From Polytrichum commune (Eukaryota > Streptophyta > Polytrichopsida > Polytrichales > Polytrichaceae): 64,000 nucleotides of DNA. Below the pieces are notes generated by a model that did not search any database, was not told where the DNA came from, and worked only from the letters and a program-made list of their open reading frames with translations. The stretch's first letter is position 1; every line of letters begins with the position of its first letter. The translations under genes were made by a program, and so were the position numbers. The DNA lies in the NCBI GenBank assembly GCA_950295325.1, contig OX485803.1:682001-746000 (forward strand). Reading direction: 5' to 3'. Positions 40,945 to 52,854 of the stretch are shown piece after piece.

Positions 40945-41644
40945 TGTGAGCCCAAAATGGTGCCCACATGTGGTGATTAACTCTTCGGAACCAAATTTAG
41001 TTTGACTTTGAGGTGTTATGATTATTTACAAAACATAAAAAGAGTGAAGTGTGGTGTGGATTTAAGTTTAGGCATTAAGTGGTGTTGTGTGATTATTTCA
41101 AGGTTGATTTCAATAAGAGGATGCCTTGATTGTGTGAGTAGGGGGTAAGGTGAGGCAAGGTGAGCTCCGCGGGTTAAATGCCCACTTTTGGATCCACTTT
41201 GTTAGTTTAGGAAGAAGGAAGCTTGGTGGATGGGGATTAGTCCCTACTTTGGAGGAGAGGGTTAAAGGATTGTGATTGGGGGATGCTAATCCTCTCACCC
41301 TATCCTCACCTCTCTCTCCCTCTCTCCCTCTCTCCCTCTTTGCTACTTAAGGTGTTTTTCTCTCATTTTCCTCTCTCTCCATCAAGCGCTCTCAAGGGAG
41401 CAAGTCCTTAAGAGCTTGAGCCACGTGTGTAGGTTATTAGTTTTAGTGAAGTTAATTAGTTAAGCTCTATCTCTCACTCTCACACTTGGGGTAAGCTATT
41501 AGGATTACACATAATGTTAGGGATTAGGTAGTTAAACATTTAGAATTAGGAGGTTGGGATTGGTTGGTTAGTTGAAAGATTATCTTGAGTTTAGTGGAAG
41601 TCTTAATTAGTGGTGTGGGGTGGCTAGTTTAATAGTTAGAGAAG

Positions 41645-42030
41645 CAGTTGGGAGCTGGTTTACCCAGATTGGGCTACATTCGGCAGCAGAGCTGCAAGCA
41701 GCTGGGAGTTGGTTTACCCCAGACTGGGCTACATTCGGCAGCAGCTGGGAGCTGGTTTACCCCAGACTGGGCTACATTCGGCAGCAGAGCTGCAAGCAAC
41801 TGGGAGTTGGTTTACCCCAGACTGGGCTACATTCGGCAGCAGAGCTGCAAGCAGCTGGGAGCTGGTTTACCCCAACTGGGCTACATTCGGCAGCAGAGCT
41901 GCAAGCAGTTGGGAGCTGGTTTACCCAGACTGGGCTACATTCGGCAGCAGAGCTGCAAGCAGCTGGGAGTTGGTTACCTAGACTGGTTACTTTCGGCAGC
42001 AGAGCTGCAAGCAGCCGGGAGGGCTTGGTT
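41645..42030 (+). repeat. About 55-bp tandem repeat inside T copy C
   Basis: Seven copies of a unit containing gctacattcggcagcagagc and agctggtttacccagactg lie head to tail, one of them shortened to about 42 bp. The three overlapping ORFs here (WELVYP, IRQQSCKQLG and similar) are artefacts of the repeat. Confidence 0.9.
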
Positions 42031-42297
42031 ATTAACACATACACATGAAGCTACAGTGGGTAGCTAATTAGTGGAAGTAAGCAAGGTGGCATTACTCATT
42101 AACTAATGGGTGCCAGTTGTAAGTAAGATAGCCTAGTAGGTAGACAACTTAATTAGCTCATAGATAAGTAGCTAGTCACATTAGGCTTGCTTGGCATGTG
42201 TGGCCTTCACTAGCAAAGTGTACTTACTATTGGTTATAGAGAATAGCGTTTTGCAACGCTTGCATCCTCTATATTAAATAAATCAAGTGCACAAGTG

Positions 42298-42462
42298 ATG
42301 GAGAATGTTAACAACTCTAGCGATGGCCAGACAAAGGAAGTCAAGACTAAGGGTGCAAGGGGAATTTCCTTGAGGGCATGTGTGGCCAAAGCCGCGGGTT
42401 GGACTCTTGAGAAATCAAACTCTACCATAAGCCAAGAGGCTAACATTAATAAAGCACGGTGA
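42298..42462 (+). CDS. Small ORF in T repeat copy C, core ISLRACVAKAAGWTLE
   Basis: The 54-residue ORF starts with ATG at 42298 and stops at 42462. It begins MENVNNSSDGQTKEVKTKGAR, matches the run that starts at ATG 12182 in copy A, and goes straight on into GISLRACVAKAAGWTLE. The Ser/Thr-rich stretch found before the core in copies A and D is absent, and the tail (KSNSTISQEANINKAR) differs. Eleven of the 16 core codons differ from copy A and every change is synonymous. It has no membrane segment or known domain. Confidence 0.6.
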   Translation: MENVNNSSDGQTKEVKTKGARGISLRACVAKAAGWTLEKSNSTISQEANINKAR

Positions 42463-42584
42463 ATTAAGATGACATGAATGCCTTGGGATGTGAAGGGAGC
42501 ATTTTCAATACACAAACAATACATGTGATTCTCAAAATCATCACCCGGACTAGGACGCTTAAGGGTGGTGGGTTTGGCCTCACA

Positions 42585-42912
42585 CACTGCTATCCCACCA
42601 TAATGCCGAGCATTGTCCCTAGATAGCCCCCCTTCAAATTGCCATATCTCCTAGCTCATATTTCCAATTGGGGAGTTTTTGAGCATTTTAGAATCCGGAC
42701 GGCATAAGCTATTGAATGCTCATAGCATTCTCCTCGTGACTCCTACTCTCCGTGGGTGGAAGGCGTTCTCAGCGCCCAAGGCCCCCACCCACACTAGGAT
42801 CACTTGGATCCTTTCACCTATGATGCCCCAAGTCTTGTGTGTCACTTCGGGATCCCCCCCTGTGCCCATGGCGTTGCAGGTATTAGTCATAGAGAGGTGC
42901 ATAAGACGAACA
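42585..42912 (-). mobile_element. R1 repeat copy B, 5' part
   Basis: On the minus strand it opens TGTTCGTCTTATGCACCTCT and follows R1 copy A from 9603 (cctgcaacgccatgggcac, aagtgatcctagtgtgggtg, gccatatctcc reversed). The flank is a T run on the plus strand, which does not match agacc at the other end of R1 copy B (13219-13223). Confidence 0.7.
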
Positions 42913-45790
42913 TTTTTTACTTCCTCTTTATTATGTTCAAAATTAATTAAGTTTAAAGTATTTGACTTCTTTGGTGATAACTGTTATTTTTAAGCAGAAT
43001 ACTAACTCATAAAATTGGTCAGATGTATGGACTTCTTCTAGTGCCTCCAAGTAATGATCTTCTAATTCCTATCATTGTTCAATTGCTTCACTTTCATCTG
43101 TATGTCATAATCATATGTACGTCACATTTATTCGTACATCACCTTCATCTATATATTTCATTCATCCCAAACCTATTATATCATCCCTTATGGAATCATT
43201 TTTCATCCAACCTAAAACATTATGGCTTCCTCTAAAATTCATACATCACTACCGCGATGGGGGGTTTGTTCAAGATATCTAACTTGCACTAAATTTCACA
43301 TTGGCCACCCTTGTTTGGATTGGCCAAGTAATGAGAGGGTTGGAGGTCAAGCCACCTTCCGAAGAATAGTATTCGGATAGGTGACCGTTTGCCACCCTCC
43401 AAGCCAACACTCTAATCAAAACAAAGCTAGAGCTTTAGCTCTAGTTTTAGTCTCTTATTTAATCTCATATTTAATATCCAACTTTATATCTAATTTTATC
43501 TTCAACTACCTATCTCTACCTCATGCCTTTAAGCCGTAATTGCTGCAAAATCAGAGAAGAGTTTAAGGTTAGAAAACTAATGTGACCAAAAGATTATGTA
43601 AACAAAGACTTATATAACCAACAACGATATAACCTAGAACTGCAACTAGTTGTAGCCTTCACTTTAGTGACAACACGTCCGCATGCAGTTCACTCCAACA
43701 TGAATCCATACAACAATAGCCTAACATGGCTTAGAAATTCTTTTATTCAACATTGATATGGTTTATAACCCATTTTGTTTAGCATTCATATTATTATTTT
43801 TCTAAGAATTTAACGCATCTATCTACATGGAAAGGGGGGAAAGAGAGAGCATCCTAACCGCAAGAAAAATGAGAGTGAACCCGTGCACTAATCTTCGCGG
43901 AACTACCCCCTTCCAACCACAAAGCCTTACCGGCCATAGATCTAGCCACGCCTACATCTAACAGTTAGCCTCTACGGCTGACTTCACCTAGCTATCCTTC
44001 TCTAAACTCCTAAATCCAACGGTCTACATCCGCCACCCTTTTGATCCAACAACCTTCATTTGCCTTGACGTCATCCGCTTGATGATTTATTCCTTCGACG
44101 TTGTCCTCCGCTCATACCTTCATCCATGCAACGCTTCATCCACTCGACGTCATCCTCCGCTTATGCCTTCATCCGCTTAATGCCGTGCAAGTCTTTATAT
44201 ATTAACTAATTGTCTCAACAAATGCTAACTAACATGTATTTGTTTAATTTCTAAGAACCAACTTCCTTTCTTACTTGATTGTGAGTTTAAATTCGAACCG
44301 CGAGCGGGTTTGGATGGCTTACAACTTCTTAGATATTGTGAGATTGTTCACATCATTTTAACTTAATAACAATCAATTACATTGCAAGTAATTGAAGACA
44401 TACTTATTATTGAAATGTTTTGGTTCTTAATTACATATCACAATATGGAATAGCTTTCTTTATGTTAAGAGACTTATGGTAATGAAAAGCAAATATGGTA
44501 AAATATGTGAGAGGGAAGCGGTAGAGTTATGATGTTTCTATAACAATTACATACTACACTCTTTCTTACTCTCTCTCTCATTATCTTCTTCTCTTCCTTT
44601 TAATGATTGCCTCCGTATCATTCGCACATGTGGTTTATTAATCTTACAAGAATCTCTCAATATCAAGGTTCCCTTCCTTGCTTTAGCAATTTTATAATCA
44701 AATTTCTCACCTTAAAGTATTTGCTTCCAATCATGCATCTATTCTCACCTCATGTGCGTATCTATAATCAATCCTTATACAATTTACTTCTCTTTCACTT
44801 ATACAAATATTCTCACCTCATGTGAGTTTCTATACATAGCACGCTTCAAGTAATAAGATGTCGCTTGATCATAACTTCTTGACTCAATAGCGTCTATGCT
44901 AACAATTACTTTGCCTCTACCTTGAGAAGCTATGGAGAAAGTTTGAGCTTGAAGCTCTTTACATTCAAAATGGTAAAGGTACAAAGGCCCTGGCTTTTGT
45001 AGCCTATCTCTCGTGAATAACGTGTGCGTACTCTAATCCTAATTCTATATCTAGTGAGAGATGGCGCCTAGCATGTGCCTCTCTCCTAAAATGCAATATC
45101 TTTTTTTCTTCTTGAAGAATGCCCACTAAAATCTCAATTTGGGAGTACATATCCTTCATCCTCAAAATATGGTAGATTGTAATCTAAAATAAACCTATGC
45201 ATTATGTAGATGTGTGGAGATTTATGGGAATTGCCAAGAATTAATTCCTTGGCCTTCATTTTCTTCCACTTCCCATTACTTTTACCTAGGTGGCCTATGA
45301 ATTATCTAAGTGGCCTGAGGATGATTAAAACAAACTAGAGCTTACTAATCCAAGTGTCTTTGAAGTGGCTCACATATCTTAATTGCTTATTAATACCGGG
45401 TGGCTCACTAATTTGAGGTGATCTTTCTAGTTTTAATTGGCTCATTAATTTTTGGGTGTGGCTCACCCACATCTAAGTCCCCCCCCCCCCCGCCCCTTAA
45501 CTAATCCTTGTCATTAATACCCGGCCTTAACCCCATGGCGGCTCTCTCATAAAGTCATGGTTTTCGTACCCTCGTGACTCAATGCCCTCTCACCCTTGGC
45601 CGCTCATGGTGTTTACTCTTTGGCGTTCTTTCTTTGTCCTAAGTCCCCGACTATGTCCTTCGGTGGTCCTTGGTTCTCCTTTTTTGTTCCAGTGTTGCCG
45701 GCTCTATCCTTGGTTATTCTTGGTGCTTCCTATCTGATTCCGTGTTGCTCCACATTATGTTGCTATTGAGTTTGTTTCTATAGCACCCTT
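42913..45790. other. No gene seen; one possible 5S-derived segment
   Basis: No coding region is supported. A C homopolymer of about 12 bases lies near 45479-45490. A segment at 43341-43400 resembles part of 5S rRNA. Dense catccgct/tccgcttatgccttcatcc repeats lie at about 44060-44180. Confidence 0.45.
43341..43400 (+). pseudogene. Possible 5S rRNA-derived segment
   Basis: The order ggtcaagccacc, then gaatagtattcggataggtg, then accg, then gccaccctcc resembles the GTTAAGC, AGTACTAGGATGGGTGACC and TTGCACCC parts of 5S rRNA. The ends ggttggagg and cctccaagcc can pair. The match is shorter and weaker than at 36227-36321. Confidence 0.45.
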
Positions 45791-45793
45791 TCT

Positions 45794-46160
45794 GTGCTTG
45801 AATCGCCTAACCCCTTTGATTGTTCTAATAATGATAAACATATTCTTCAACGGACATTTACATGTCAATATCTTCGTTTGCCTACCTACACACCGAAAAC
45901 TAGAAAAATGCACCATTCTACACCCACTCCTATCCCAACCAAGGTGGACAATACTACCACGTGTTATAATCACAGCAAGAATACGAGGCATTATCCACAC
46001 AAAAACTATTAAACACCTCCAAGACCTACACATCCCAAACTCCAAAATCCATAAACTAATGGAAACTTTTTCACAAATTGCTATAAAGTACCTAACACAT
46101 AATATTTTGAACAAAATTAAATTGGAAAAGAAACAAGCCCGGATCTCATTTGACTAAACT
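45794..46160 (+). pseudogene. LINE ORF2 C-terminal tail fragment
   Basis: One frame gives PRWTILPRVIITARIRG, then IHTKTIKHLQDLHIPNSKIH, then FSQIAIKYL. It aligns with GWKVDPLIVITAGARG and IPSMKQLKQTLKIPENNVK at the end of the LINE ORF2 at 47849-48349. The upstream part is frameshifted. Only the 3' end is present, as expected of a 5'-truncated LINE insertion. Confidence 0.75.
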
Positions 46161-46560
46161 ACCCACTAATTCTAAAACTTAAAACTAACATGAAACGCAT
46201 AGATCTGACACTAACCACACGGTTCACCTATGAAATTAGGCACTAAGCCATCCCGGCTCCCATGCCCACGTAGGCATGGGAACGAGGTGGTGAATGGACA
46301 TTACATGTCAATGAAAAAACATTGACATTCATTTTTCTTTTCTTTTTTTGGTTTTTACATTGATGAACTTGAAACAGATAGATAGATAGAAACTCCGGTC
46401 CCTGGGGTAGGGGCCGGCGTGAATAAAGTGTCCGTTCGTAATGCCAATAACCCGATGCCCACAGGACAAAGGGAAATTGGGGCTATACTACTCTCCCCTT
46501 TCGAGGATGGACACTATAGTAGTCAGAAACCGAATAAAGAAAGCTAGCTGCAGCTGGCAG
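46161..46560 (+). mobile_element. Probable LINE 3' untranslated region
   Basis: It follows directly on the ORF2 tail fragment. It holds a hairpin-forming catgcccacgtaggcatg, a short gatagatagatag tract and a GC-rich block (ctccggtccctggggtagg). The end near 46560 is a guess. Confidence 0.4.
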
Positions 46561-47434
46561 CCGTTTACTGTTGTTTTGTTGGTGTTATAAGGTGTGATTT
46601 TGTGGCGTTGGTGTTTGCCAAGTCATGTTTCCTCGGTTGGTTGAGGGAGGATGTTATCAAAGACTATGCATCAAGTTCGTTGTTTCAAGAGCAAATTTCC
46701 TAACCACTTTGCGTTCACACTTGAATGTTACTAGTTCTTGGGTGTATTTGGTTCTATCTTTGGTCCATTCTATGTTAATGTGGATGTTAACTGTAGTTAT
46801 GCGTTACTAGTTATTGGTCTATTTGGTCTTTTTTATTTTTGCTCTATTATATTTTAATGTGGATGTTAACTATAGTTATACGTTACTAGGTCTTGGTCTA
46901 TTTGGTCCTTTCAATTTTTGGTCCATTCCATTTTAATGTGGATGTTATCCATTCGAAGTTAATGTGGATGTTAACTATAGTTACACATATATAGTTACAT
47001 ATATTATATGTATCTAGTCAAGTATGTTTGTTTCTTAAATAACTTCTTTAATCACTAGCCAATTTTAAAATTTATTATTTTTTGGGTTACGTAACTTCTT
47101 TTTACACTTTAATTACTAATTATTAGGCAGAAAATGTGTCCAAGTTGCTTGAGAGCTATATTATTGAAAATTTTAATTATATATAGTTATGAACATGTTG
47201 CGTTCAACTTTTAATTAATTATTTTAGCAAATCAAATTTAAACCACTATGGTTAAGATATTTGGAACTACCAGTTGAAAGGAATCTTGACTCATAGTTGT
47301 ATGTAATATATAAGCCCTAGGGTTGGGTGGAACATGCCTCTTCAACCTCATTATTGTGATATTCGCCTTCGCATCTTTTGCTCTTGTGTCTACTTCATTA
47401 TTGTTTTTTGCTTTTGTAATTTGTTGTAAATTAC
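46561..47434. other. No gene seen; short tandem repeat
   Basis: Apart from three direct repeats of about 78 bp at 46727-46986, built on gttactag-ttggtctatttggtc and taatgtggatgttaactata, the stretch is AT-rich without visible features. It could belong to the 3' region of the minus-strand LINE. Confidence 0.45.
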
Positions 47435-47822
47435 CTCTAAGTATGTTTTTTGCAAAAACCGCTATTTATGTAAAAACGTTTTACCTCTAAGTATGTTTTT
47501 TTCAAAAACCGCTATTTATGTAAAAACATTTTACCTCTAAATATATTTTTTGCAAAAACCGCTATTTATGTAAAAACATTTTACCTCTAAGTATGTTTTT
47601 TGCAAAAACCGCTATTTATGTAAAACATTTTACCTATAAGTATGTTTTTTGCAAAAACCGCTATTTATGTAAAAACGTTTTACCTCTAAATATGTTTTTT
47701 GCAAAAACCGCTATTTATGTAAAACATTTTACCTCTAAGTATGTTTTTTACAAAAACCGCTATTTATGTAAAAACGTTTTACCTCTGAATATGTTTTTTG
47801 CAAAAACCGCTATTTATGTCTT
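47435..47822. repeat. 50-bp tandem array at the 3' end of the LINE ORF2
   Basis: Eight units of 49-50 bp carry tgcaaaaaccgctatttatg and aaaacgttttacctctaa. The gctatttatg block recurs at 47461, 47511, 47561, 47611, 47660, 47710, 47759 and 47809. It begins 27 bp past the ORF2 stop at 47849. The ORF at 47593-47883 is an artefact of the array. Confidence 0.92.
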
Positions 47823-47848
47823 TATTTGTTTTCTTTGTCTTGGCTCAT

Positions 47849-50800
47849 TTATTCTGTGGGGATTGCTTGATTGTTTTCTATAGGTCTCGTGTGTAGGAGG
47901 ATTGAGCTAGCGAATTGTATGGCAATAGTGTTTATTGCTTTGAATGTATTTTTAACATTGTTTTCGGGAATTTTTAATGTTTGTTTAAGTTGTTTCATTG
48001 ATGGGATGTGCATGGTTCCTCTAGCTCCTGCTGTTATGACTATAAGTGGGTCTACTTTCCATCCTTGTTGGGTGATGTCGTTAATTAATGGTTGGTATTT
48101 TTTGATTTTATTGTTGATTGTATCTTGTGAGAATCTATCATTAGTGTATGTAAATTCGATGGATTGTACGGTTAGGTTGGTGGTTGGGTGTGGTGGTGGA
48201 GTGCTTTGGTGCGGGAGTTCTTTTATACATAGAAGGTCAGGTTTGAGTCTAGCGTTGCAGTGACATCTTTGTTGTGTACATGTACATGTTAGAAGCCATG
48301 TTGGGACTGTATTTTCTTGTGGCTTGTTGTTAAATGTTCCTGCGTTCATGAGGGTGTAGCATCTTGACTTTTGTGATGATAGGATTAGTTTTCTTAATTC
48401 CCATACTGCTTTGTTATGTCTTTTGGTTCTTAGGGCGTGTATGTGATGTTGGTTGTATTTTAATAGTACGTGTAGTCATGTATCTGCATCTGGTGAGTTA
48501 CAGATTGGGCATGTAATGGATGGGAATCTTTCTCTGCCAAAGAATAGTTGTTTTCTAGCGTTACCCATATATTGTCCGGTACGGAATTTTAGGATACTAG
48601 TCTTTTATGAATCTGTTATTGTGGGGTTAGACCAGAAGTGATTAGATATTTCGTTGTCTATGTCTGGGTTTGTTGTCCATTTGTTAATGTTGGGGAATTG
48701 TATTGCCAATTTTTTTAGGTTGTTATCTCTATCGTGTTTAGTGAGGTATGTTTCAAGACATCGGACTGGGCCTTTGTCAGGTCTTTTGTTGGGTCCCGGC
48801 CATGTGTCTTTTTGGAAGTAATATGGTGTGGTATGTGCAAATTCATATGTTTTGGCAGCAAATCTATATTGTTTTTTAGTGCCTTGCTTTGCAAGTTGGT
48901 CAGTTTGTTCATTTCCGTCAATGTTTATGTGTGCTTTTACTTTATATATCGTAGTGGGTTGTGTTCGGTTTTTTAACATTTCAACCATAGATGTTAGTAT
49001 GATTTTGTCAGCATGGTTATTATGATGAGTTGGGTGTTTTATTTGTGTGTTGATTACATATAGGCAGTTTAGACAGTCTGTAAATATGTGTGCAGATTGT
49101 TCGGGTATTTGGTTGTGATTATTTTGAGGGTTTTGTATATGGCCATTAATTCGGCTCTAAAGCTGGTTTGTAGGCCGGGCAGTCTTTTTGATATACATAT
49201 GTCTATTTTCGTTGGGTTATAGATACCATATCCAGTTTTTTCTTTCTTCCAGTGCCCGTCATTAGCTTTCATGGGTGGGATAAACGAACCGTCGGTGTAA
49301 TAGCTATATTGTGGTAGGAATTTTAGTGTGTGTTGGGTTTCGTAGTTTGGTATTGGTGGTATGGGTGTAATTGATGGGTTATTATGTGGTGGGTAGAGTA
49401 GTTTGTTCCATTTACTATTCTTGTTTACGGGTGTATTGTTTGGTGTGGGTGGGGTTGTTTGTATATGGTATTGTGCTATTTGTAGGTTTTCTATTGTTGT
49501 TTTGATTGTGTCTATTTGGTTGGGAGTGCCAAAATTATTGTGTTGGTGGTGGATGCAGAGTATATGTATTGCTAATGGTTCTATTTGTGATTTATTGAGG
49601 TTTTGAGGGTTTATTGGTACGTCGTATGTAATGGTATCTGCGGCGAAATGGGCTAGGACATGTGTGTCTGGGAACGGTCCTGTATGTGGTGAGTAGTTTT
49701 GGTACCAATTTGTGTCTGGTGTGACTATTAGTGTGACGGTGTCTGGGTCATTTCTGGCTGCTAGGCGTGCCCAATGTATTGCTTGTTGAGTCATTTCTTC
49801 GTTTTGTGGGTGGGCATAGCCAATTCCGTGTCATTTGTATTGGAAAGCGGTGCCTATTGATCCAAATTTTTTATTTCTTGTGAATGGTGAGAAATATTTT
49901 GTAATATGTGTAGAGCATGTTATTGGTGAAGAGAAGTAGGAGTGTAAAATGTTAAATGCTTTTGTAATGGAGTCAAGGAGGTTCTGTGGGAGAGTGTATG
50001 GAGATGTTATAAGTGGATCTTTTTTTGGTATTTTAGAGTTATATCTTTGATATAGCCAGACTACCTCAGTTTCGAATGGTTGTGGGGGTGGTATAAGGCC
50101 GTACATCCTGTAGGTGTCTTTGTTGTATTGTTGTCATAGCCAATTTAGTCTGGTGGTTGGGATGGTTATGAGATATCTCCCTGTGTCTTCGTATATGTAT
50201 GTTATTTCGTTTTGTGTTTGTATAGTATGTTTCGTTGTATTATTAATGTCTCTTTATGGGTTGCATTCTATTATTGATATTTGGGTGTGTGGTGTTATTG
50301 TAGGTGGTGGTATGAATCTTAGGTCTTTGGTTTGTATGGGGTATGTATTAGTTTGTTGTAGTGGTTGTGTTGTTGTCTTGTATAATATTCTTTTAGTAGG
50401 TTTATGTTGTGTTCGATTACTGAGGGATGGTTTGGTGGGAATAATTTTTTTTGTGGCATCCATTTGTAGTATGTTGTGTTGTTTTGGAGTGACCATTGGC
50501 ATAGGTATGTGTTAAATTTTTTTGTTATTTTATATTTGTCTTTCGTTATATTTGCTTTGTGGTTTAGTATGTTGTGTATGGGGAATTTGATTGGGTTATT
50601 TGTTATGTTGGGGGGTGGGTTTGGTTGTTGGGGTTGTTGTGTTGGTGGCGGGTGTAAGGGGTTGTCCAAGATTCTGGGTAGTAATTCTCTATTATCTGAT
50701 ATGTATTTTTCTTGGAGTGTGCGGGCTTGTGGGTGTCTATTACATTGGATTGGACAGTATTGGGTACAACTTTGTTGGCAGAAAAGTTGTTCTGCTATGT

Positions 50801-52817
50801 GTAGTGCGGTTTTAATTAGTTTTGTCGGGGTTTTATAGTAGGTTTGAAAGTCTGTTGGTGACATTAAGTGTGTGCCATTGGGAAGGGAAATGTGTTTTAT
50901 TTTTTGTATGTTTAGTGTTAGGAGTTTTTATAGTAGTTTAAGAGATAGTTCTTTGTTTAGTTGTGGTAGTACGACTGTGGCCTGGGATTTCCATTCTGTT
51001 TCAAGTTCAGTTGCATGGAGCTGGAAATTTGTTTCTATGCTTTTGAGGTGAGCTCCTCCTTCTTTTTTCATAAGAAATAGTGTTCGTGTTGTAGGTGATC
51101 TTGTGCAGTCGTGGTATTTGATTCTTTGTATGTCTTCTGCGCCTCCATATTTTGCAAAGATATGTTGTATAAGTCCTTTGTAGATTATGCCAAGTCTGCC
51201 GGGATCATTAAGTGCATTTCTGAGTTGTTCGTTAATACATCTTAGGTAGGCATTTTTTAATGAGAAGGCTTCTAGTCCAAACAAGTCGTGTGGTAGTTGG
51301 ATTATTATGTTTGCTGTACATTTAGGTAGACCACATATTACTTTTTGGATTCCTATAATTTTTTTGTCTAATTTTTTGATAGCTGGCATTGAGTATGGGA
51401 CTGCATAAAAGCTATATGATATACCGGCTCTGATAACAGTGTCTACCATACTTATTTTTTGTTTGATTGTAGCTGGGCAGTGTGTTAGTAGTTTGCATTG
51501 GTTTATCATTTTGGTTGTGGTGATGTGTGTTTGGAGTTTCCATTTTAATGATGGTACTAATTGTATGCCTAAATATACGTATGGTTCGTTTTGGTGTAGG
51601 ACGGGTAGTGGTTGGTTTCTGTAGTGGATGTTTTGGGCTTGGATTTTGGTTTTGAATATTTCAGGTTTTATTTTTGATTTGTTTGGGCATCCCGTGATGG
51701 CGCATTTTAGAACTCCCAGATCCATTCCGGCCCATTCGCAGTATTTGTCTAGTTTGTGTAATTGGGTCTGTATTGATTGGAGATTGCTTGTGATGGCTGC
51801 TAGATCATCTGCGTATGCTGCAGAGCTGATTGTTAGTTTGGATATACTGAATGTGTACCCATTATTCTCTCGTTGTAGCCAAATGCGTTTTTTAAATCGA
51901 TATATAATAGATAGTTGTCTTGTTTGTAAATCTTGCGTCGTCTAGTGCTGCTATGAGGAGTTGGAGTTGTCTGGATGTGCTTCTTTCTGCTCTGAATCCT
52001 TCTTGGCTATCGTAGAGGATTTGGTATTTTTCTCCACATGCTGATAGTATGGATGTAAGGGAGCTCGTAAAGAATTTGTATATTGTGTTTGCAAGTGCGA
52101 TTTGTCTGTGGTTTGTTAATTTTGATGGGTCTCCTTTTTGTATAGTAATATTGATAGACTTATTTTCCATGAAGTTGGTATTTGTTTTCGTCTGTAACAG
52201 TGGGAGAATAATAAGAAAAGTATGTTGTGGAAGCTTTCGGGCATGTTGGGAATTTTGTCGGGGCCGGGTGTTTTGTTGTTTGCTATATTCTTTAAACACA
52301 TATCGTATGTTGTTCTTTCAAAGTATTCATGTAGTAGAGCTTTAGAATTTCGTCTTTTTTCGATGACAAATCCGTTTAGGTCGTGCCATGGGTATTGTCT
52401 AACACCACATGTGCATTTTGGTGTGTGTTCTGATTGGTGGTAGCATGTTGGTACGGTGGGTCTATTGCTAATAGATTGTTGGTTGCGTATTTCTTTGGCT
52501 ATATCTGTGGGGTTTGTAAGTACGTTGTTGTTTACGTCTGTAATGTAGTCTAATGGGGGCATTTCTTGGTTTGTGAAGACTCTTTTGTTGATTTTCTTGG
52601 GGCTTTTGTCGTATAGTAGTCTGTATTTGGATATGGCTTTTTTAATGCATTCTTGGGTGTATTTTGTGGTAATTTTTCGGGCATGTATATGTGCGGTTTT
52701 GGCCATTTGGCCTAGTGTTGCTATCCATTCAGGTTGATTAGGTTCTTGATTGGGGGGGGTGGGATGGGGGTTTGGGTATGGTTCCTTAGTTCTTCGATTA
52801 TGGGGTGTGTTTGTCAA
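47849..52817 (-). pseudogene. LINE ORF2, reverse transcriptase to C-terminus, broken
   Basis: The order on the minus strand is as follows. RT begins with NNKTPGPDKIPN (52817-52116); after a frameshift come LTNHRQIALANTIYKFFTSS and YIDLKNAFG (motif A, near 51880). Motif B is deleted, and YADD is at 51815-51804. The thumb with YVYLGIQL and a long helical region follow (51725-50928). Next are a Cys-containing segment (50864-50319), a linker domain (50106-49400) with YFSSPITC, FGSIG and AIHWARLAA, and RNase H with YTDGSF, RAELMAI, IFTDCLN (reached by a frameshift near 49095) and DGNEQTDQLA. A CPIC finger-like segment near 48500 comes next, and a C-terminal domain with VITAGARG (48349-47849) ends it. 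In-frame stops lie near 48605 and 48480. Confidence 0.85.
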
Positions 52818-52854
52818 TTTGGTGTGTTTTTTATCAGGTAAATTGCTTTCCTAA

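Larger units (their letters stand above)
40945..42584 (+). mobile_element. T repeat copy C (LTR-like, 1640 bp, intact target-site duplication)
   Basis: It starts TGTGAGCCCAAAATGGTGCC and ends GGTTTGGCCTCACA. The perfect 5-bp duplication cactg flanks it (40940-40944 and 42585-42589). It sits inside R1 copy B. It shares the agctcatag and cttgcatcctct blocks and the small ORF with copy A, but its tandem repeat is different. The clean duplications serve as a control for the swapped ones of copies A and B. Confidence 0.88.

Noticed and set aside
41620-42067. Three overlapping ORFs of 90-142 residues with internal repeats
   Set aside because: They come from the 55-bp tandem array, which stays open in several frames.
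44285-44325. tRNA-like ttcgaaccgcgagcgggttt sequence
   Set aside because: Only a T-loop-like string is present. I could not build acceptor, D or anticodon arms around it.
47435-47822. CRISPR-like array
   Set aside because: The 50-bp units are contiguous with no unique spacers, in a plant genome and behind a LINE stop codon.
49400-50106. PCIF1-type methyltransferase domain in the LINE linker
   Set aside because: Only a loose pattern (FGS-G with aromatic residues) is shared, and no clear NPPF catalytic motif is seen. It is left as an unidentified domain.
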